This document shows, one piece after another, positions 1-8,930 of a stretch of DNA of 42,710 bases (its first letter is position 1; every line of letters begins with the position of its first letter). Below the pieces are notes generated by a model, which was given only the letters and a program-made list of their open reading frames with translations, was not told where the DNA came from and made no database searches. Source of the DNA: Mycolicibacterium septicum DSM 44393 (GTDB lineage Bacteria; Actinomycetota; Actinomycetes; Mycobacteriales; Mycobacteriaceae); assembly GCF_000455325.1 (NCBI RefSeq), contig NZ_HG322954.1, positions 163,291 through 206,000 of the forward strand, given 5' to 3'. A program made the position numbers and the translations under genes.

Positions 1-1221
1 CGGCGGCGCCGGCAACGGCTCCCGGTAGGGATAGCAACCCGTCGGGCCCGGCAGCGGCACGCCCGGTGGGCCACAGCCCGGATCGCCGGGATTTCCCGTG
101 ATCGCGTCGGGCAAAGTCAGGTTGGGTTCACCGCCCTGTCCCGTACGTGGATACGGGACGGGTAGGGGCGGCGTCGCGGGCTGTCCTACCTCCGGGTCGA
201 CTCGTTGCGACGGCAGCAGCACACTGGGATCCAACCCGAGGTCAGAGAACGCGGCATCGACGAACGGCTGAACGAACTGGCCCGGCAGCAGGTTGCTCAG
301 ATAGGCCTTGAAGAACGGCCCGGCGGACACCGCTTCACCGAGTGCGGTCGCGTAGTCGCTGAGTCCGACGAACGCCTCTTGAAGCCGTGCCTTGCGGTTG
401 TCGATGATCGCCAGTACGCCGTTGAGCCTGTCCAGCGCCGGCTTGAGCGTGCTCCGGTTGTCTGCGATCAGTCCTCTAAGCTGTTGGGACAGAGCCGTGA
501 AATTGGCCGAAAGCTCGTCGAGCGCTGCACTTTGATTTCGCAACTCGGCCAGCAGCGCGTTCGTGTTCTTGACGAGGCTGACGATCTGGTCGCTGCGCTC
601 GGCGAGGATGCCGGTCGCCTTGTTGGCGTTCGTCAGCAGTGAGCGCAGGTCGGCGTCGCGTTCGGCGAGCGTCTGGGAGAATCGTGCGACGCCTTGCACC
701 GCGGCCTGGAGCTGTGGCGGGGTGTTCGCGAACGTCTGGGCGAGCGTGGTCAGCGAGTTGGACAGCTGGTCGGTGTTCAGTCCACTGATCGTCGCCGACA
801 GGTCGCCCAGTGCATCGGGTAACTGATAGGGCGACGTGGTGCGTTCGACCGGTATCGTGTCCCGCTGTTCTTCGTCGCCGCGCGGAGTCACCTCCAGTGT
901 CTTACTGCCGAGCAGCGCCTTGGTCTTGATCGCCGCCTCGGAGCGATCGCCGACGTGCACGTCGTCCGAGACGTCGAACGTGACGAGGGCGTGGGAGTCC
1001 TCCAACGTGATGCTGCGCACCTCGCCGACCTGGAAGCCCGCCACCTGAACCTCAGCACCTGTCTTGAGACCGCCGGCATCGGCGAAGTACGCCGAGTAGA
1101 CGTTGCCACTGGACACGAACGGTAGGTTTTTGAACTGCAGCGCCGCGACGATGATGGCCGTCAGCACCAGCGCGCCGATGAGACCGAGCGTCACCGGATT
1201 GCGTTCGGAGAAGGGCTTCAC
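1..1221 (-). CDS. mceC: MceC-family lipid-transport protein (3' end outside window)
   Basis: This is a substrate-binding subunit of an Mce lipid importer, a periplasm-spanning tube-forming protein working with YrbE permeases. No in-frame stop occurs in 407 codons, so the C-terminus lies beyond the left edge. Translation gives a short cytoplasmic start, one hydrophobic anchor (about residues 10-27), then the MlaD/Mce domain (the AGFQVGEVRS region near residue 60), a long helical region rich in Asn, Gln and Leu, and a Pro/Gly-rich tail. The GTG start at 1221 overlaps the mceB stop as GTGA, which supports translational coupling and this start. It is the fifth gene of the minus-strand mce operon. 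Confidence in the family is high; which numbered mce locus it matches is not resolved. Confidence 0.9.
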   Translation of the reverse strand, partial: MKPFSERNPVTLGLIGALVLTAIIVAALQFKNLPFVSSGNVYSAYFADAGGLKTGAEVQVAGFQVGEVRSITLEDSHALVTFDVSDDVHVGDRSEAAIKTKALLGSKTLEVTPRGDEEQRDTIPVERTTSPYQLPDALGDLSATISGLNTDQLSNSLTTLAQTFANTPPQLQAAVQGVARFSQTLAERDADLRSLLTNANKATGILAERSDQIVSLVKNTNALLAELRNQSAALDELSANFTALSQQLRGLIADNRSTLKPALDRLNGVLAIIDNRKARLQEAFVGLSDYATALGEAVSAGPFFKAYLSNLLPGQFVQPFVDAAFSDLGLDPSVLLPSQRVDPEVGQPATPPLPVPYPRTGQGGEPNLTLPDAITGNPGDPGCGPPGVPLPGPTGCYPYREPLPAPP

Positions 1222-2246
1222 TGTGGTGTGCACCTGCCTGTGTCCTGACCCGCGACCTTGATGTACACGGGTTGCCCGCCCTTGCCGTTCACCTTCAGGA
1301 CGAGATCGCAGATGTAGAAACTGAAGTAGTCGCCGGTGAGCGCTTGGCGTCCGAGGATGCGGTACGAGTCGGGCAGGGTGTTGAGGAAGTCATCGAAGTA
1401 GTCTTTGTCGTTGAGGATCGTCGTTGCCACCCGGTCGGTCTGAGCCACGGTGTTCTTGAACGGCTCACGTGCTGCTACGAGAAGGTCGCTGATCGATGCG
1501 GCGGCGGTGTTGGCGTACGAAAGGCCGTTGGCCAGGTCCGTTTTCCGTCCCTCCAAACCGGCGACGAGCGTCGAGAGTGATTCGACCGCCTTGGCGAACT
1601 GGTCGCCCTGCCCGGACAGCGACCCGAGCACGGTGTTGAGATTGACCACCACGTCGCCGATGAGCTGGTCGCGGTCGGCGAGGGTGCTGGTTAGAGCTGC
1701 GGTTTGGGTCAGGAACGACCCGATGGTGTCGCCCTGCCCCTGGAACGCCTGAATGAGCTGACCGGACAGCTTATTCACCTGATCGGGGTCGAGTGCGCGG
1801 AACAAGGGCCGGAAGCCGCCGATCAGCGCGTCGAGATCCAATGCCGGGGCGGTGTGATCCAACGCGATGGTGCCGCCCGGTTGCAGTTTGCGGGTTCCTC
1901 CGGCGCCTTCGAGCAACTCGAGATACCGGTCGCCGATCAGATTGTCGTAGCGGATCGCCGCACGGCTCCCGTCCGTGAGAACGACCGCGTCGTCGGCGCT
2001 GAACTCCACCGACGCGGTGTTCTCCTCCGTGATGACGACGTTCGTGACCGTGCCGACTTCGACTCCGGCGACCCGCACGAAGTCGCCGACTTCCAGACCG
2101 CTGACGTCGGTGAACGCGGCGCGGTACGTCGACCCCCGATCGAAGCGGAGCTGCGCGTAGATCACCAGCAGCGCGAATGTCCCGAGTAAGCACACCACCA
2201 CGAACACGATCAGTCGCACCACGGCGGCTGACAGGTCATCTTTCAC
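1218..2246 (-). CDS. mceB: MceB-family lipid-transport protein
   Basis: This 342-residue subunit of the Mce lipid/sterol import complex has an N-terminal membrane anchor (about residues 9-29, very Leu/Val rich). The Mce/MlaD domain follows (FTDVSGLEVGDFVRVAGVEVG near residues 46-66), then the helical alpha domain with repeated Leu/Asp/Gln segments, ending in a short Cys-containing tail. Length is normal for MceB. The ATG at 2246 lies 33 bp downstream of mceA, and the stop overlaps the mceC start. As with other Mce proteins, it is expected to form part of a hetero-oligomeric channel between the YrbE permease and the outer envelope. The imported substrate cannot be read from sequence; the neighbouring hydrocarbon genes suggest a hydrophobic one. 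Confidence 0.92.
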   Translation of the reverse strand: MKDDLSAAVVRLIVFVVVCLLGTFALLVIYAQLRFDRGSTYRAAFTDVSGLEVGDFVRVAGVEVGTVTNVVITEENTASVEFSADDAVVLTDGSRAAIRYDNLIGDRYLELLEGAGGTRKLQPGGTIALDHTAPALDLDALIGGFRPLFRALDPDQVNKLSGQLIQAFQGQGDTIGSFLTQTAALTSTLADRDQLIGDVVVNLNTVLGSLSGQGDQFAKAVESLSTLVAGLEGRKTDLANGLSYANTAAASISDLLVAAREPFKNTVAQTDRVATTILNDKDYFDDFLNTLPDSYRILGRQALTGDYFSFYICDLVLKVNGKGGQPVYIKVAGQDTGRCTPQ

Positions 2247-2279
2247 GGTTCCTCCGGAGGCTCGGGGCAGGGACGCCCA

Positions 2280-3743
2280 TCAAGGTGACGGCGCGGCCGG
2301 TACCGGCGGTAGGGTCGTCGGCGGGAACGGCTGCATGTCGGCAGGGTCGGGGACCACGAAGGGTTCCCTGCCCGGTGGTGGCGGACCCGGCTCGGGGGGT
2401 GACATCGGCGCAGGCGCCGGCGGGAGGCCCGGGTAAAGTGGCGACCCGTCGGGCGCGTACATCGGGGCCCCGTACGGCGGTGCACCCGGGTACGGGATCG
2501 GGCCGGGTGCCGCCCCGCGGTCCTGACCGCGCAGAACCGGCGGCTGCGGGTAACCGCGCGTGGTCGGCAGCAGATCCATGTAGAACGGTCGGCCGATGCC
2601 GGGATTCGGCCGGTAGTCCAGTCCCGTTCCCCAACCCGTGTCGGTGACGAGGCCGCGCACAGGGAAGTTGGTTGCCGCATCGGGAAGCGACCCGCAACTC
2701 GGCTTGCCTCCGGGGCCGCCTTTGGCACCGGTGATCGGCAGGTTGTCGGGGTAGCGATACTGATCGTCACCGAAGAGCAACGCGGCATCCACGATGAGCG
2801 ACTTGCCGTTGCGGCCACCGGTGATCCCTGTGTAGTCGTACCCGTCGAGTAGAGTCTTCGCACCGACGAGCAGACACGTGTAGGTGGGGCTGTATTTCGC
2901 AAGCAGGGCCGTTGTCGGTGCCAAGTCGTTGACCGCCTGGATGAGGTTGTCCTTGTTCGGACCGAGAAGTTGCACGCCACTGTTCGAGAATCCCGCCACG
3001 CTGAGAAGTAACGCGTCCAACTGCTGGGCTTGGTTCGACAGCGTCGTGCTGGTGGTGCTCGCCGCGTCGAGCGTCTTCAGGATGTTCTGGGCGGCTTCGC
3101 TATAGGTGTCGGCAAAGCCCCTCAACGATCGGAAGTCGTTGCGGATGGTCTCCGCGCGCGGATTCAGTTGCTGCAGAACCTCGTTGAGCGCGGTCGTGGC
3201 CTCACCGATACGCTCCCCGCGACCGCGCACGCCTTCGGACAGCGCCGAGAGGATTCCGTTGAGCTTAGCCGGGTCGACCTGGTCGAGCAGTCCGACCAGG
3301 TTCTCGAACACCGTGTTCACCTCTATGGCCACGTTGTCCGACTTCAGCACTGCACCGGCGGCCAGCCGTTGCGAACTTGCGTCTGCGGGATAAACGAGGT
3401 CGACGTACTTGGCGCCGAAGACGGTGGTCGCGCGAATGCGCGCCTGTACGTTCGCCGGGATGTACTTCAACTGGTTGGGATACATGTTCAGGGTCAAACT
3501 GACCGAACCCTTGCCGTTGCTGACGGCGGCCACCTCCCCGACTTGGACTCCACGCAATTTCACCCTGGCGCCCGGCTCCATGACTAAACCGGAGCGGTCC
3601 GATGTGAGCGTCACTCTGGCGTACGACGTGAACGTTTTGGTGAACGCCCCGAGGGTGGCGTAAACGAACACCACTGCGGCAACGACAAGGGCCAGAGCCC
3701 ACCACAGCCTCCGGGAGCGGAACGATCGAACGTTGCTGGACAT
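2280..3743 (-). CDS. mceA: MceA-family lipid-transport protein with Pro-rich tail
   Basis: First Mce subunit of the operon, 487 residues. A hydrophobic anchor (about residues 13-33) precedes the Mce domain, with the GARVKLRGVQVGEVAAV signature near residues 56-73. A long helical domain with the conserved TYTCLLVGAKTLLDG segment follows, then a strongly Pro/Gly-rich C-terminal tail over roughly the last 90 residues. Such tails are usual in mycobacterial Mce proteins and probably cross the cell wall. The start lies 4 bp after the yrbEB stop. The family assignment is secure. The tail is longer than the core alone would need, but this is normal variation rather than a fusion. Confidence 0.92.
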   Translation of the reverse strand: MSSNVRSFRSRRLWWALALVVAAVVFVYATLGAFTKTFTSYARVTLTSDRSGLVMEPGARVKLRGVQVGEVAAVSNGKGSVSLTLNMYPNQLKYIPANVQARIRATTVFGAKYVDLVYPADASSQRLAAGAVLKSDNVAIEVNTVFENLVGLLDQVDPAKLNGILSALSEGVRGRGERIGEATTALNEVLQQLNPRAETIRNDFRSLRGFADTYSEAAQNILKTLDAASTTSTTLSNQAQQLDALLLSVAGFSNSGVQLLGPNKDNLIQAVNDLAPTTALLAKYSPTYTCLLVGAKTLLDGYDYTGITGGRNGKSLIVDAALLFGDDQYRYPDNLPITGAKGGPGGKPSCGSLPDAATNFPVRGLVTDTGWGTGLDYRPNPGIGRPFYMDLLPTTRGYPQPPVLRGQDRGAAPGPIPYPGAPPYGAPMYAPDGSPLYPGLPPAPAPMSPPEPGPPPPGREPFVVPDPADMQPFPPTTLPPVPAAPSP

Positions 3744-3747
3744 CGCG

Positions 3748-4605
3748 TCATCCCGCCAGGTTGAAGTTGCCGGACTGGCCGTAGATCGCCAGCGACACGA
3801 GTAGCACCACCACCGCCGCCGAGATCATCGACGTTCGGACCGCGCGACCGACAGCCTCGCCCACTCCAGCGGGTCCGCCTGACGCGTTGTAGCCGTAATA
3901 CGTGTGGACGAGCATGATGACCACCGCCATCACCAGCGCCAGGAGGAACGACGACAGGACATCGGTGGTCGACAGGAACGTGTAGAAGTAGTGGTCGTAC
4001 ACGCCCGTCGACTGCCCGTAGAAGAACGTGGTGCCGAACCGGGCAGCGAAGAAGGACGACATCACCGCGACGCAGTAGACCGGGATCACCACCACCACGC
4101 CGGCGGCGACCCTGGTCGAGGCCAGATACGCCACTGATCGAATGCCCATGACTTCGAGTGCGTCGATCTCCTCGTTGATGCGCATGGCCCCCATCTGAGC
4201 CGTGGCGCCAGCGCCGATCGTTGCGGCCATGGCGACACCTGCCGTCAGTGGGGCGATGAGTCTGACGTTGAAGAAGGCGGACGCGAACCCGATGAGTGCC
4301 TCGACACCGACGTTCGAGAACTGGTTGTACCCCTGGACGGCGACGAGGGCGCCTGTGGACAGCGTGAGGAATCCAACGATGGCGGTCGTCCCCCCCACCA
4401 TGATCAGCGCGCCGGTGCCGAGGCTCATCGCGGCGATCAGGCGGATGGTCTCGGCGGTGTAGCGCGTGACTGCGAAGCCTATCGAGGCGATTGTCGTGCC
4501 GTAGAACTCCGCCTGGCCGCCGAGTCGTTCCGCACTATCGACCGCACCTCTCAGGCGAGCGGAGAAGCGGGGAAGTCGCTGTCGGACAGTCGTTCCCGCG
4601 CTCAT
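3748..4605 (-). CDS. yrbEB: YrbE-family (MlaE-type) Mce permease B
   Basis: Integral membrane permease of the Mce ABC-type lipid importer, 285 residues. It has the MlaE/YrbE features: several hydrophobic helices, the conserved cytoplasmic loop EEIDALEVMGIRSVAYLASTR (near residues 145-165) that contacts the shared ATPase, and a C-terminal GYNASGGPAGVGEAVGRAVR segment. It pairs with YrbEA to form the membrane core. The ATG overlaps the yrbEA stop by 4 bp (ATGA). The ATPase (MceG/Mkl type) is not in the window, as expected because it is normally encoded elsewhere in mycobacteria. Confidence 0.94.
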   Translation of the reverse strand: MSAGTTVRQRLPRFSARLRGAVDSAERLGGQAEFYGTTIASIGFAVTRYTAETIRLIAAMSLGTGALIMVGGTTAIVGFLTLSTGALVAVQGYNQFSNVGVEALIGFASAFFNVRLIAPLTAGVAMAATIGAGATAQMGAMRINEEIDALEVMGIRSVAYLASTRVAAGVVVVIPVYCVAVMSSFFAARFGTTFFYGQSTGVYDHYFYTFLSTTDVLSSFLLALVMAVVIMLVHTYYGYNASGGPAGVGEAVGRAVRTSMISAAVVVLLVSLAIYGQSGNFNLAG

Positions 4606-5369
4606 GGGCTGACCTGGAATCCGACGGCGGTGGTGATGACGTTAATGACGAATAGCGCGAGGAACGAGAAGACCACGGTCTCGTTAACCGCGTTGCCGAC
4701 GCCAGCGGGACCGCCGCCCACCGAGGTGCCCATGTAGCACGCTATGAGTCCGGCGGTCAGCCCGAACAACGTCGCCTTCACGAGGGAGACCACGACGTCG
4801 GTGACGCCGGTGATCAGGGTCATGCCCGCGACGAACGCGCCGGGGGTGACATGCTGGAAGTAGACGGAGAAGAAGAAGCCACCCGCGAGTCCGACGAGGA
4901 TGACGAGCGACGACAGGAGTAGGGCCACGGTCGTGGCCGCCAGGACCCGCGGCACGACGAGCGTCTGTATCGGATTGATGCCCATCACGCGGAGAGCGTC
5001 GAGCTCCTCGCGGATCGTTCGAGCGCCGAGGTCAGCGCACATCGCGGTTGCTCCGGCGCCGGCCACGACCAGAACCGTGACGATCGGGCCGGTCTGGTTG
5101 ACGGTACCGAGCGACGCGCCCGTTCCCGAGAAGTCGGCCGCGCCGAACTCCACGAGGAGCACGTTGAACGTGAACACCGTTAGCACCGTGAACGGGACGG
5201 AGAGCATGAGGGTGGGCACGAGCGAGACCCGCGCCACGAACCACGTCTGCAAGAGGTACTCGCGCCACGCGAACGGTCGGCGGAACATACAGGCGAACGT
5301 GTCGAGCGCCATCGCGAAGAAACCACCGAGGCCACGCAGGGGTTTGGTGGCGACGCCGAGAGCGTCCAT
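4602..5369 (-). CDS. yrbEA: YrbE-family (MlaE-type) Mce permease A, first gene of mce operon
   Basis: Permease subunit, 255 residues from the ATG at 5369. It carries the family loop REELDALRVMGINPIQTLVVPR near residues 138-159 and the C-terminal GGGPAGVGNAVNETVV motif, with about five hydrophobic segments. The open frame extends upstream to 5702, but that extension is Arg-rich, low in hydrophobics and unlike YrbE, so I place the start at the ATG just before DALGVATKPLRGLGGF; a GTG one codon upstream is the alternative. It is the first gene of a minus-strand operon that continues through mceC. The promoter should lie in the 439-bp gap shared with the divergent aldehyde dehydrogenase gene. Confidence 0.92.
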   Translation of the reverse strand: MDALGVATKPLRGLGGFFAMALDTFACMFRRPFAWREYLLQTWFVARVSLVPTLMLSVPFTVLTVFTFNVLLVEFGAADFSGTGASLGTVNQTGPIVTVLVVAGAGATAMCADLGARTIREELDALRVMGINPIQTLVVPRVLAATTVALLLSSLVILVGLAGGFFFSVYFQHVTPGAFVAGMTLITGVTDVVVSLVKATLFGLTAGLIACYMGTSVGGGPAGVGNAVNETVVFSFLALFVINVITTAVGFQVSP

Positions 5370-5808
5370 CACGACCGTACGGGTATTAGCGCGAGAGACC
5401 GGATGTACCGGGTCGTAGCGCGCTCGGCGTCGCCCTGAGACCGATTCCAAAGGTCGCTCCTTCGCGAAGTGGTGTGAGTCACGCCGACGGGAAGCCGTGA
5501 CGTGGCGCACTAGGCGAACTGAAGTTAAACTAAAAAACCAGCCCGAGCAAGTTGCAATCCGGAATCCGGTACCGGCCGCCTCGATTGACAGTCGTGACAA
5601 TTTCAAGAATCGGGGGGCTTGTAGCACTGGACGTTTCGGCGTTGCGCACTTTCCGCTACTTGCTCGCACTGAGTTCGTGGAACCGCCGACCGGGGCCTCC
5701 ACGACACCGCGAGAGCCTCTAATGCCACAGAAGTCTCACAAACTACGGCTTGTCAACCGCGAGGCCGTTACTATTCGACGTACTGGCGAATCGAAAGGTT
5801 GTGACCCG
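5370..5808. promoter_or_regulatory. divergent intergenic region between mce operon and aldehyde dehydrogenase
   Basis: This 439-bp gap separates the divergent yrbEA and aldehyde dehydrogenase starts, so it should hold both promoters. Open frames crossing it are poor in family-like sequence. I see an AT-richer patch near 5520-5540 and a short imperfect inverted repeat, ATTCG-N9-CGAAT, close to 5773-5791. No convincing KstR-type palindrome (AACnnGTT core) or other known operator was recognised. A ribosome-binding AAAGG lies about 10 bases before the dehydrogenase ATG. Confidence 0.45.
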
Positions 5809-7218
5809 ATGACGGCAAGTGAAGTCGCCCCAAACGCCAATTCAATTACGGCTGGGAGGGTTTCGCGGGCTACATCGGGAGCGCGCAAAGCGTTCGCGGA
5901 CGGTCTCACCCGCGACTTGGGGTGGCGCAAGCAGCAGCTACTCGCACTTCACAAGCTCGTGATCGACAACGAACAGTCCATGGCGGCCGCGCTCGACGAG
6001 GATCTGGGCCGTCCGCCGTTCGAAGCCTGGCTCGCCGACGTCGCGAGCGTCGCCGCCGAGGCGAGTGACGCCGCCAAGAATGTCACGAAGTGGGCCCGCC
6101 GCAGGTACCGACGTCTCGAGCTCTCGCAACTACCCGGCCTCGGCTGGATCGAGTACGAGCCGTACGGCACCGTCCTGATCATCGGCGCGTGGAATTTCCC
6201 CTTCGCGCTGACTCTCGGCCCGGCGGTCGGCGCCATCGCCGCTGGCAACGCGGTCGTGCTCAAGCCATCCGAACTGGCGCCGGCGTCGTCAGCCCTGATG
6301 GCCGACCTCGTTCCGCGTTACCTGGATCCGCGCGCGGTCGTGGTCGTGGAAGGCGACGGCGGAGTCAGCCAGGAGCTCATCGAACAGGGCTTCGACAAGA
6401 TCTGCTTTACCGGTGGTACGGAGATCGGACGCCGGGTCTACGAAAGCGCGGCCGCCCAACTCACTCCCGTGACGCTCGAACTCGGCGGCAAGAGCCCAGT
6501 GATCGTAGCGGCAGACGCCGACATCGAGGTGGCGGCGAAACGGATCGCGTGGACCAAGCTGATCAACTCCGGACAGGTCTGCATCGCACCGGACTACGTG
6601 CTCGCCCAGGCGAGCGTCAAAGACGAGCTGGTGAACCGAATCAAACGATCCGTTGAGGAGTTCGAGGCCGAAACCGTCGGCGGCAAGCGCATCGTGAATC
6701 GGCGCCACTTCGACCGGTTGGCGGGCGCGCTTGCCGCCACGACCGGTGACGTCGTGATCGGCGGGGGCTGCGATACTGACGCGTTGGAGATCGAAGCGAC
6801 CGTGGTGGTCGATCCGGCGCTGGACGAACCTCTCATGACCGAGGAGATCTTCGGTCCCGTTCTGCCGATCGTCTCCGTTGAGAATCTCGACGAGGCGATC
6901 CGCTTCGTCAACGCGCGGCCCAAACCGCTTGCAGCCTACCTGTTCACGCGATCGAGGGCCGTCCGCGAGCGGGTGATCCGGGACGTATCCGCCGGCGGCA
7001 TGGTGGTGAACCACTTGATCTTCCACTTCGCCACCACCCGACTGCCGTTCGGCGGAGTCGGGCCATCCGGGATCGGGGCCTATCACGGCAGATTCGGCTT
7101 CGAGGAGTTCAGCCACCACAAGTCGGTCCTGACCAAACCGACCCGGCCGGACCTGTCCCAACTGGTCTACCCTCCGTACTCCGCGAAGGCGTGGAGATTG
7201 GCGCGCAGGCTCTTCTGA
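5809..7218 (+). CDS. NAD(P)-dependent aldehyde dehydrogenase (class 3-like)
   Basis: Predicted to oxidise an aliphatic aldehyde to the carboxylic acid, 469 residues. Visible family marks are the IGAWNFPFALTLGP cofactor segment, the KPSELAP loop, the TGGTEIGRRV turn, the ELGGKSPVIV catalytic-Glu motif and the GQVCIAPDY catalytic-Cys motif. The last is typical of the class 3 / coniferyl aldehyde dehydrogenase branch. The C-terminus retains FATTRLPFGGVGPSGIGAYHG. The open frame reaches back to 5497, but the ATG at 5809 has an AAAGG Shine-Dalgarno sequence and matches the family length. It heads the plus-strand group with the P450 remnant, ferredoxin, SCP-2 protein and alcohol dehydrogenase, and would take the aldehyde made by that alcohol dehydrogenase. 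Confidence 0.92.
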   Translation: MTASEVAPNANSITAGRVSRATSGARKAFADGLTRDLGWRKQQLLALHKLVIDNEQSMAAALDEDLGRPPFEAWLADVASVAAEASDAAKNVTKWARRRYRRLELSQLPGLGWIEYEPYGTVLIIGAWNFPFALTLGPAVGAIAAGNAVVLKPSELAPASSALMADLVPRYLDPRAVVVVEGDGGVSQELIEQGFDKICFTGGTEIGRRVYESAAAQLTPVTLELGGKSPVIVAADADIEVAAKRIAWTKLINSGQVCIAPDYVLAQASVKDELVNRIKRSVEEFEAETVGGKRIVNRRHFDRLAGALAATTGDVVIGGGCDTDALEIEATVVVDPALDEPLMTEEIFGPVLPIVSVENLDEAIRFVNARPKPLAAYLFTRSRAVRERVIRDVSAGGMVVNHLIFHFATTRLPFGGVGPSGIGAYHGRFGFEEFSHHKSVLTKPTRPDLSQLVYPPYSAKAWRLARRLF

Positions 7219-7396
7219 CGCGCCAGTGAACCATGATTCGCATTCGAGGACGAGTCGGTGACATCGCAGATGAGCCGAACCTTGCTCGAACATGGCACCG
7301 GAAGGCCAGCTTTGGCCCCCGCGGTGCCTGCCCGAGACGGAGCGCAGCGGTCACGATGAGTGTGGCACCGATCACACACAGGCCGAGAGGAGCACA

Positions 7397-8017
7397 CTGT
7401 GGAATCAGCGTGTCAATGCGCAGCCGGGCAACGACCTGATCTCGATGCTCGCGCATTCCGAGGCCACTCGGAACATGTCTGCCGAGGAGTACCTGGGCAA
7501 TATCCTGCTTCTCATCGTCGGGGGCAACGATACGACGCGCAATTCCATGACTGGGGGCCTGCTCGCGTTGAACCAGAATGCCGGTGAGTACGAGAAACTC
7601 AGCGCCAACCCTGCGCTGATCCCGACGATGATTCCCGAGATCATTCGCTGGCAGACTCCGCTGATACACATGCGCCGCACGGCATTGCAGGACATCGAGT
7701 TCGGCGGCAAGTCGATCAAGCAGGGCGACAAGGTGGTCATGTGGTACCTCTCCGGAAATCGTGACCCTGAGGCAATCGAGGACGCGGACGACTTCATCAT
7801 CGACCGCACGCGGCCGCGGCAGCACCTCTCGTTCGGGTTCGGTATCCACCGCTGCGTGGGCAACAGGCTCGCCGAATTGCAACTCCGGATCCTCTGGGAG
7901 GAGTTGCTGAAACGCTGGCCGAATCCGATGCAGATCGAGGTACGGGGCGAGCCGGTGCGAGTGCTCTCGCCCTTCGTCAGGGGCTACGAGTCACTGCCCG
8001 TTCGGATCAACGGGTGA
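7397..8017 (+). pseudogene. CYP153A6-like alkane hydroxylase, N-terminal half missing
   Basis: Only the C-terminal 206 residues of a CYP153A-family P450 remain. They include the I-helix LLLIVGGNDTTRNSMTGG, the ExxR helix EIIRWQTPL, the WYLSGNRDPEAI region and the heme-Cys loop FGFGIHRCVGN, ending in VRGYESLPVRI. Similarity begins sharply at LWNQRVNA (7397). The about 210 preceding residues (B to G helices, substrate-recognition sites) are absent, and the 178 bp back to the dehydrogenase stop do not encode them. An ATG at 7292 could add 35 unrelated residues. CYP153 enzymes hydroxylate terminal carbons of medium-chain alkanes, but this remnant cannot form a complete P450 fold. Its close likeness to CYP153A6 of Mycobacterium is from memory and needs alignment. 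The downstream genes look intact. Confidence 0.88.
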
Positions 8018-8060
8018 CGGCCGCAACCCGGAGCGTTGGCACGATGATTGGAGAACGCGG

Positions 8061-8381
8061 ATGCCGATAATCACCTACGTCTCGCATGACGGCACGGAGC
8101 GTCGTGTCACCGTGGACAGTGGCGTCACGCTGATGGACGCCGCAGTCGACAACAACGTGCCGGGCATCGACGGCGACTGTGGCGGTGAATGCGCTTGCGC
8201 CACTTGCCACATTCACGTCGCAAGTGATTGGGTTGACCGACTTCCGACGGCATCCGAGCAGGAGCGGTCGATGCTGGAGTTCTGCGAGGGACTCGATTCG
8301 TGCTCCCGTCTCGGCTGTCAGATCCCGGTCGACGACGACCTCGACGGAATAACGGTGACGACGCCGATCGCACAGCACTGA
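8061..8381 (+). CDS. [2Fe-2S] ferredoxin of the CYP153 electron chain
   Basis: Small adrenodoxin/putidaredoxin-type ferredoxin, 106 residues, that would pass electrons from an FAD ferredoxin reductase to a P450. Cluster ligands are C40, C46, C49 and C86 (C-x5-C-x2-C and a distal Cys) within GIDGDCGGECACATCH and RLGCQIP. The ATG at 8061 follows a GGAGAA ribosome site and lies 43 bp after the truncated P450, so the two were once a unit. With the local P450 broken, it may serve the intact CYP153 at 15563-16951, or be idle. Its closest relative in the window is the ferredoxin at 16973-17293, with the same ligand spacing. Confidence 0.92.
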   Translation: MPIITYVSHDGTERRVTVDSGVTLMDAAVDNNVPGIDGDCGGECACATCHIHVASDWVDRLPTASEQERSMLEFCEGLDSCSRLGCQIPVDDDLDGITVTTPIAQH

Positions 8382-8425
8382 GCGGACCCGCTGCAGGCTG
8401 AACAGCACGAAAGAAAGGGTGATGG

Positions 8426-8836
8426 ATGGCCGTCTTTACGGACGAGAACGAGGTGTACACCTACCTGGGTGGCATCTTTCAGCGGGCCATGGAGCAGAAT
8501 GCCCTGGCCGATAAGCTCGCGAAATCGGGTGTGATATTGCGGATTCACTACACCGATCCCAATGCGAAGATCACCGTGGACATGCCCAACAAGGTGGTGG
8601 AGACCGGTCCCGACAGTTCCGCTACTCCCAACGTGGAACTGTTCATGACAGCCGATACGGGAAATCGTTTCTGGCTCGGGAAGGTCAATCTGACGATGGC
8701 GATGGCGAGAGGCACGGTCCGCGCGAAGGGCCCAGTGCCGAAATTGATCAAATTGATCCCGCAAGCCAAGAATCTGTTTCCCGAGTACCGGTCGATGCTG
8801 GACGCTGCCAACAGGCAGGATCTCATCGACGCCTAG
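8426..8836 (+). CDS. SCP-2 sterol-transfer-domain protein
   Basis: A 136-residue stand-alone SCP-2-like domain. The family folds around a hydrophobic tunnel that binds lipids, sterols or acyl-CoA. Matching features are the IHYTDPNAKITVDM strand region, the polar TADTGNRFWLGKVNLTMAMARG helix-strand and the GTVRAKGPVPKLIKLIP segment common in bacterial SCP2 proteins. No signal peptide is seen, so it is probably cytoplasmic. It sits between the ferredoxin (44 bp upstream) and the alcohol dehydrogenase (94 bp downstream). I infer a role as carrier for a hydrophobic alkane, alcohol or acyl substrate, but there is no direct evidence of the ligand. Confidence 0.82.
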   Translation: MAVFTDENEVYTYLGGIFQRAMEQNALADKLAKSGVILRIHYTDPNAKITVDMPNKVVETGPDSSATPNVELFMTADTGNRFWLGKVNLTMAMARGTVRAKGPVPKLIKLIPQAKNLFPEYRSMLDAANRQDLIDA

Positions 8837-8930
8837 GGCTCGCTCAACTGCGAGCATTCGGGACCGGCTCACGTGATGTGTTGAGTCCCATGAGATTCAC
8901 CGAACCAATCGACGTAAAGGAGTTCGACAG

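Noticed and set aside
5497..5808. N-terminal extension of the aldehyde dehydrogenase
   Set aside because: The extension is not family-like, covers the shared promoter region, and a good ribosome site precedes the ATG at 5809.
5370..5808. KstR or similar sterol-regulon operator
   Set aside because: No AACnnGTT-centred palindrome was seen despite the mce context.
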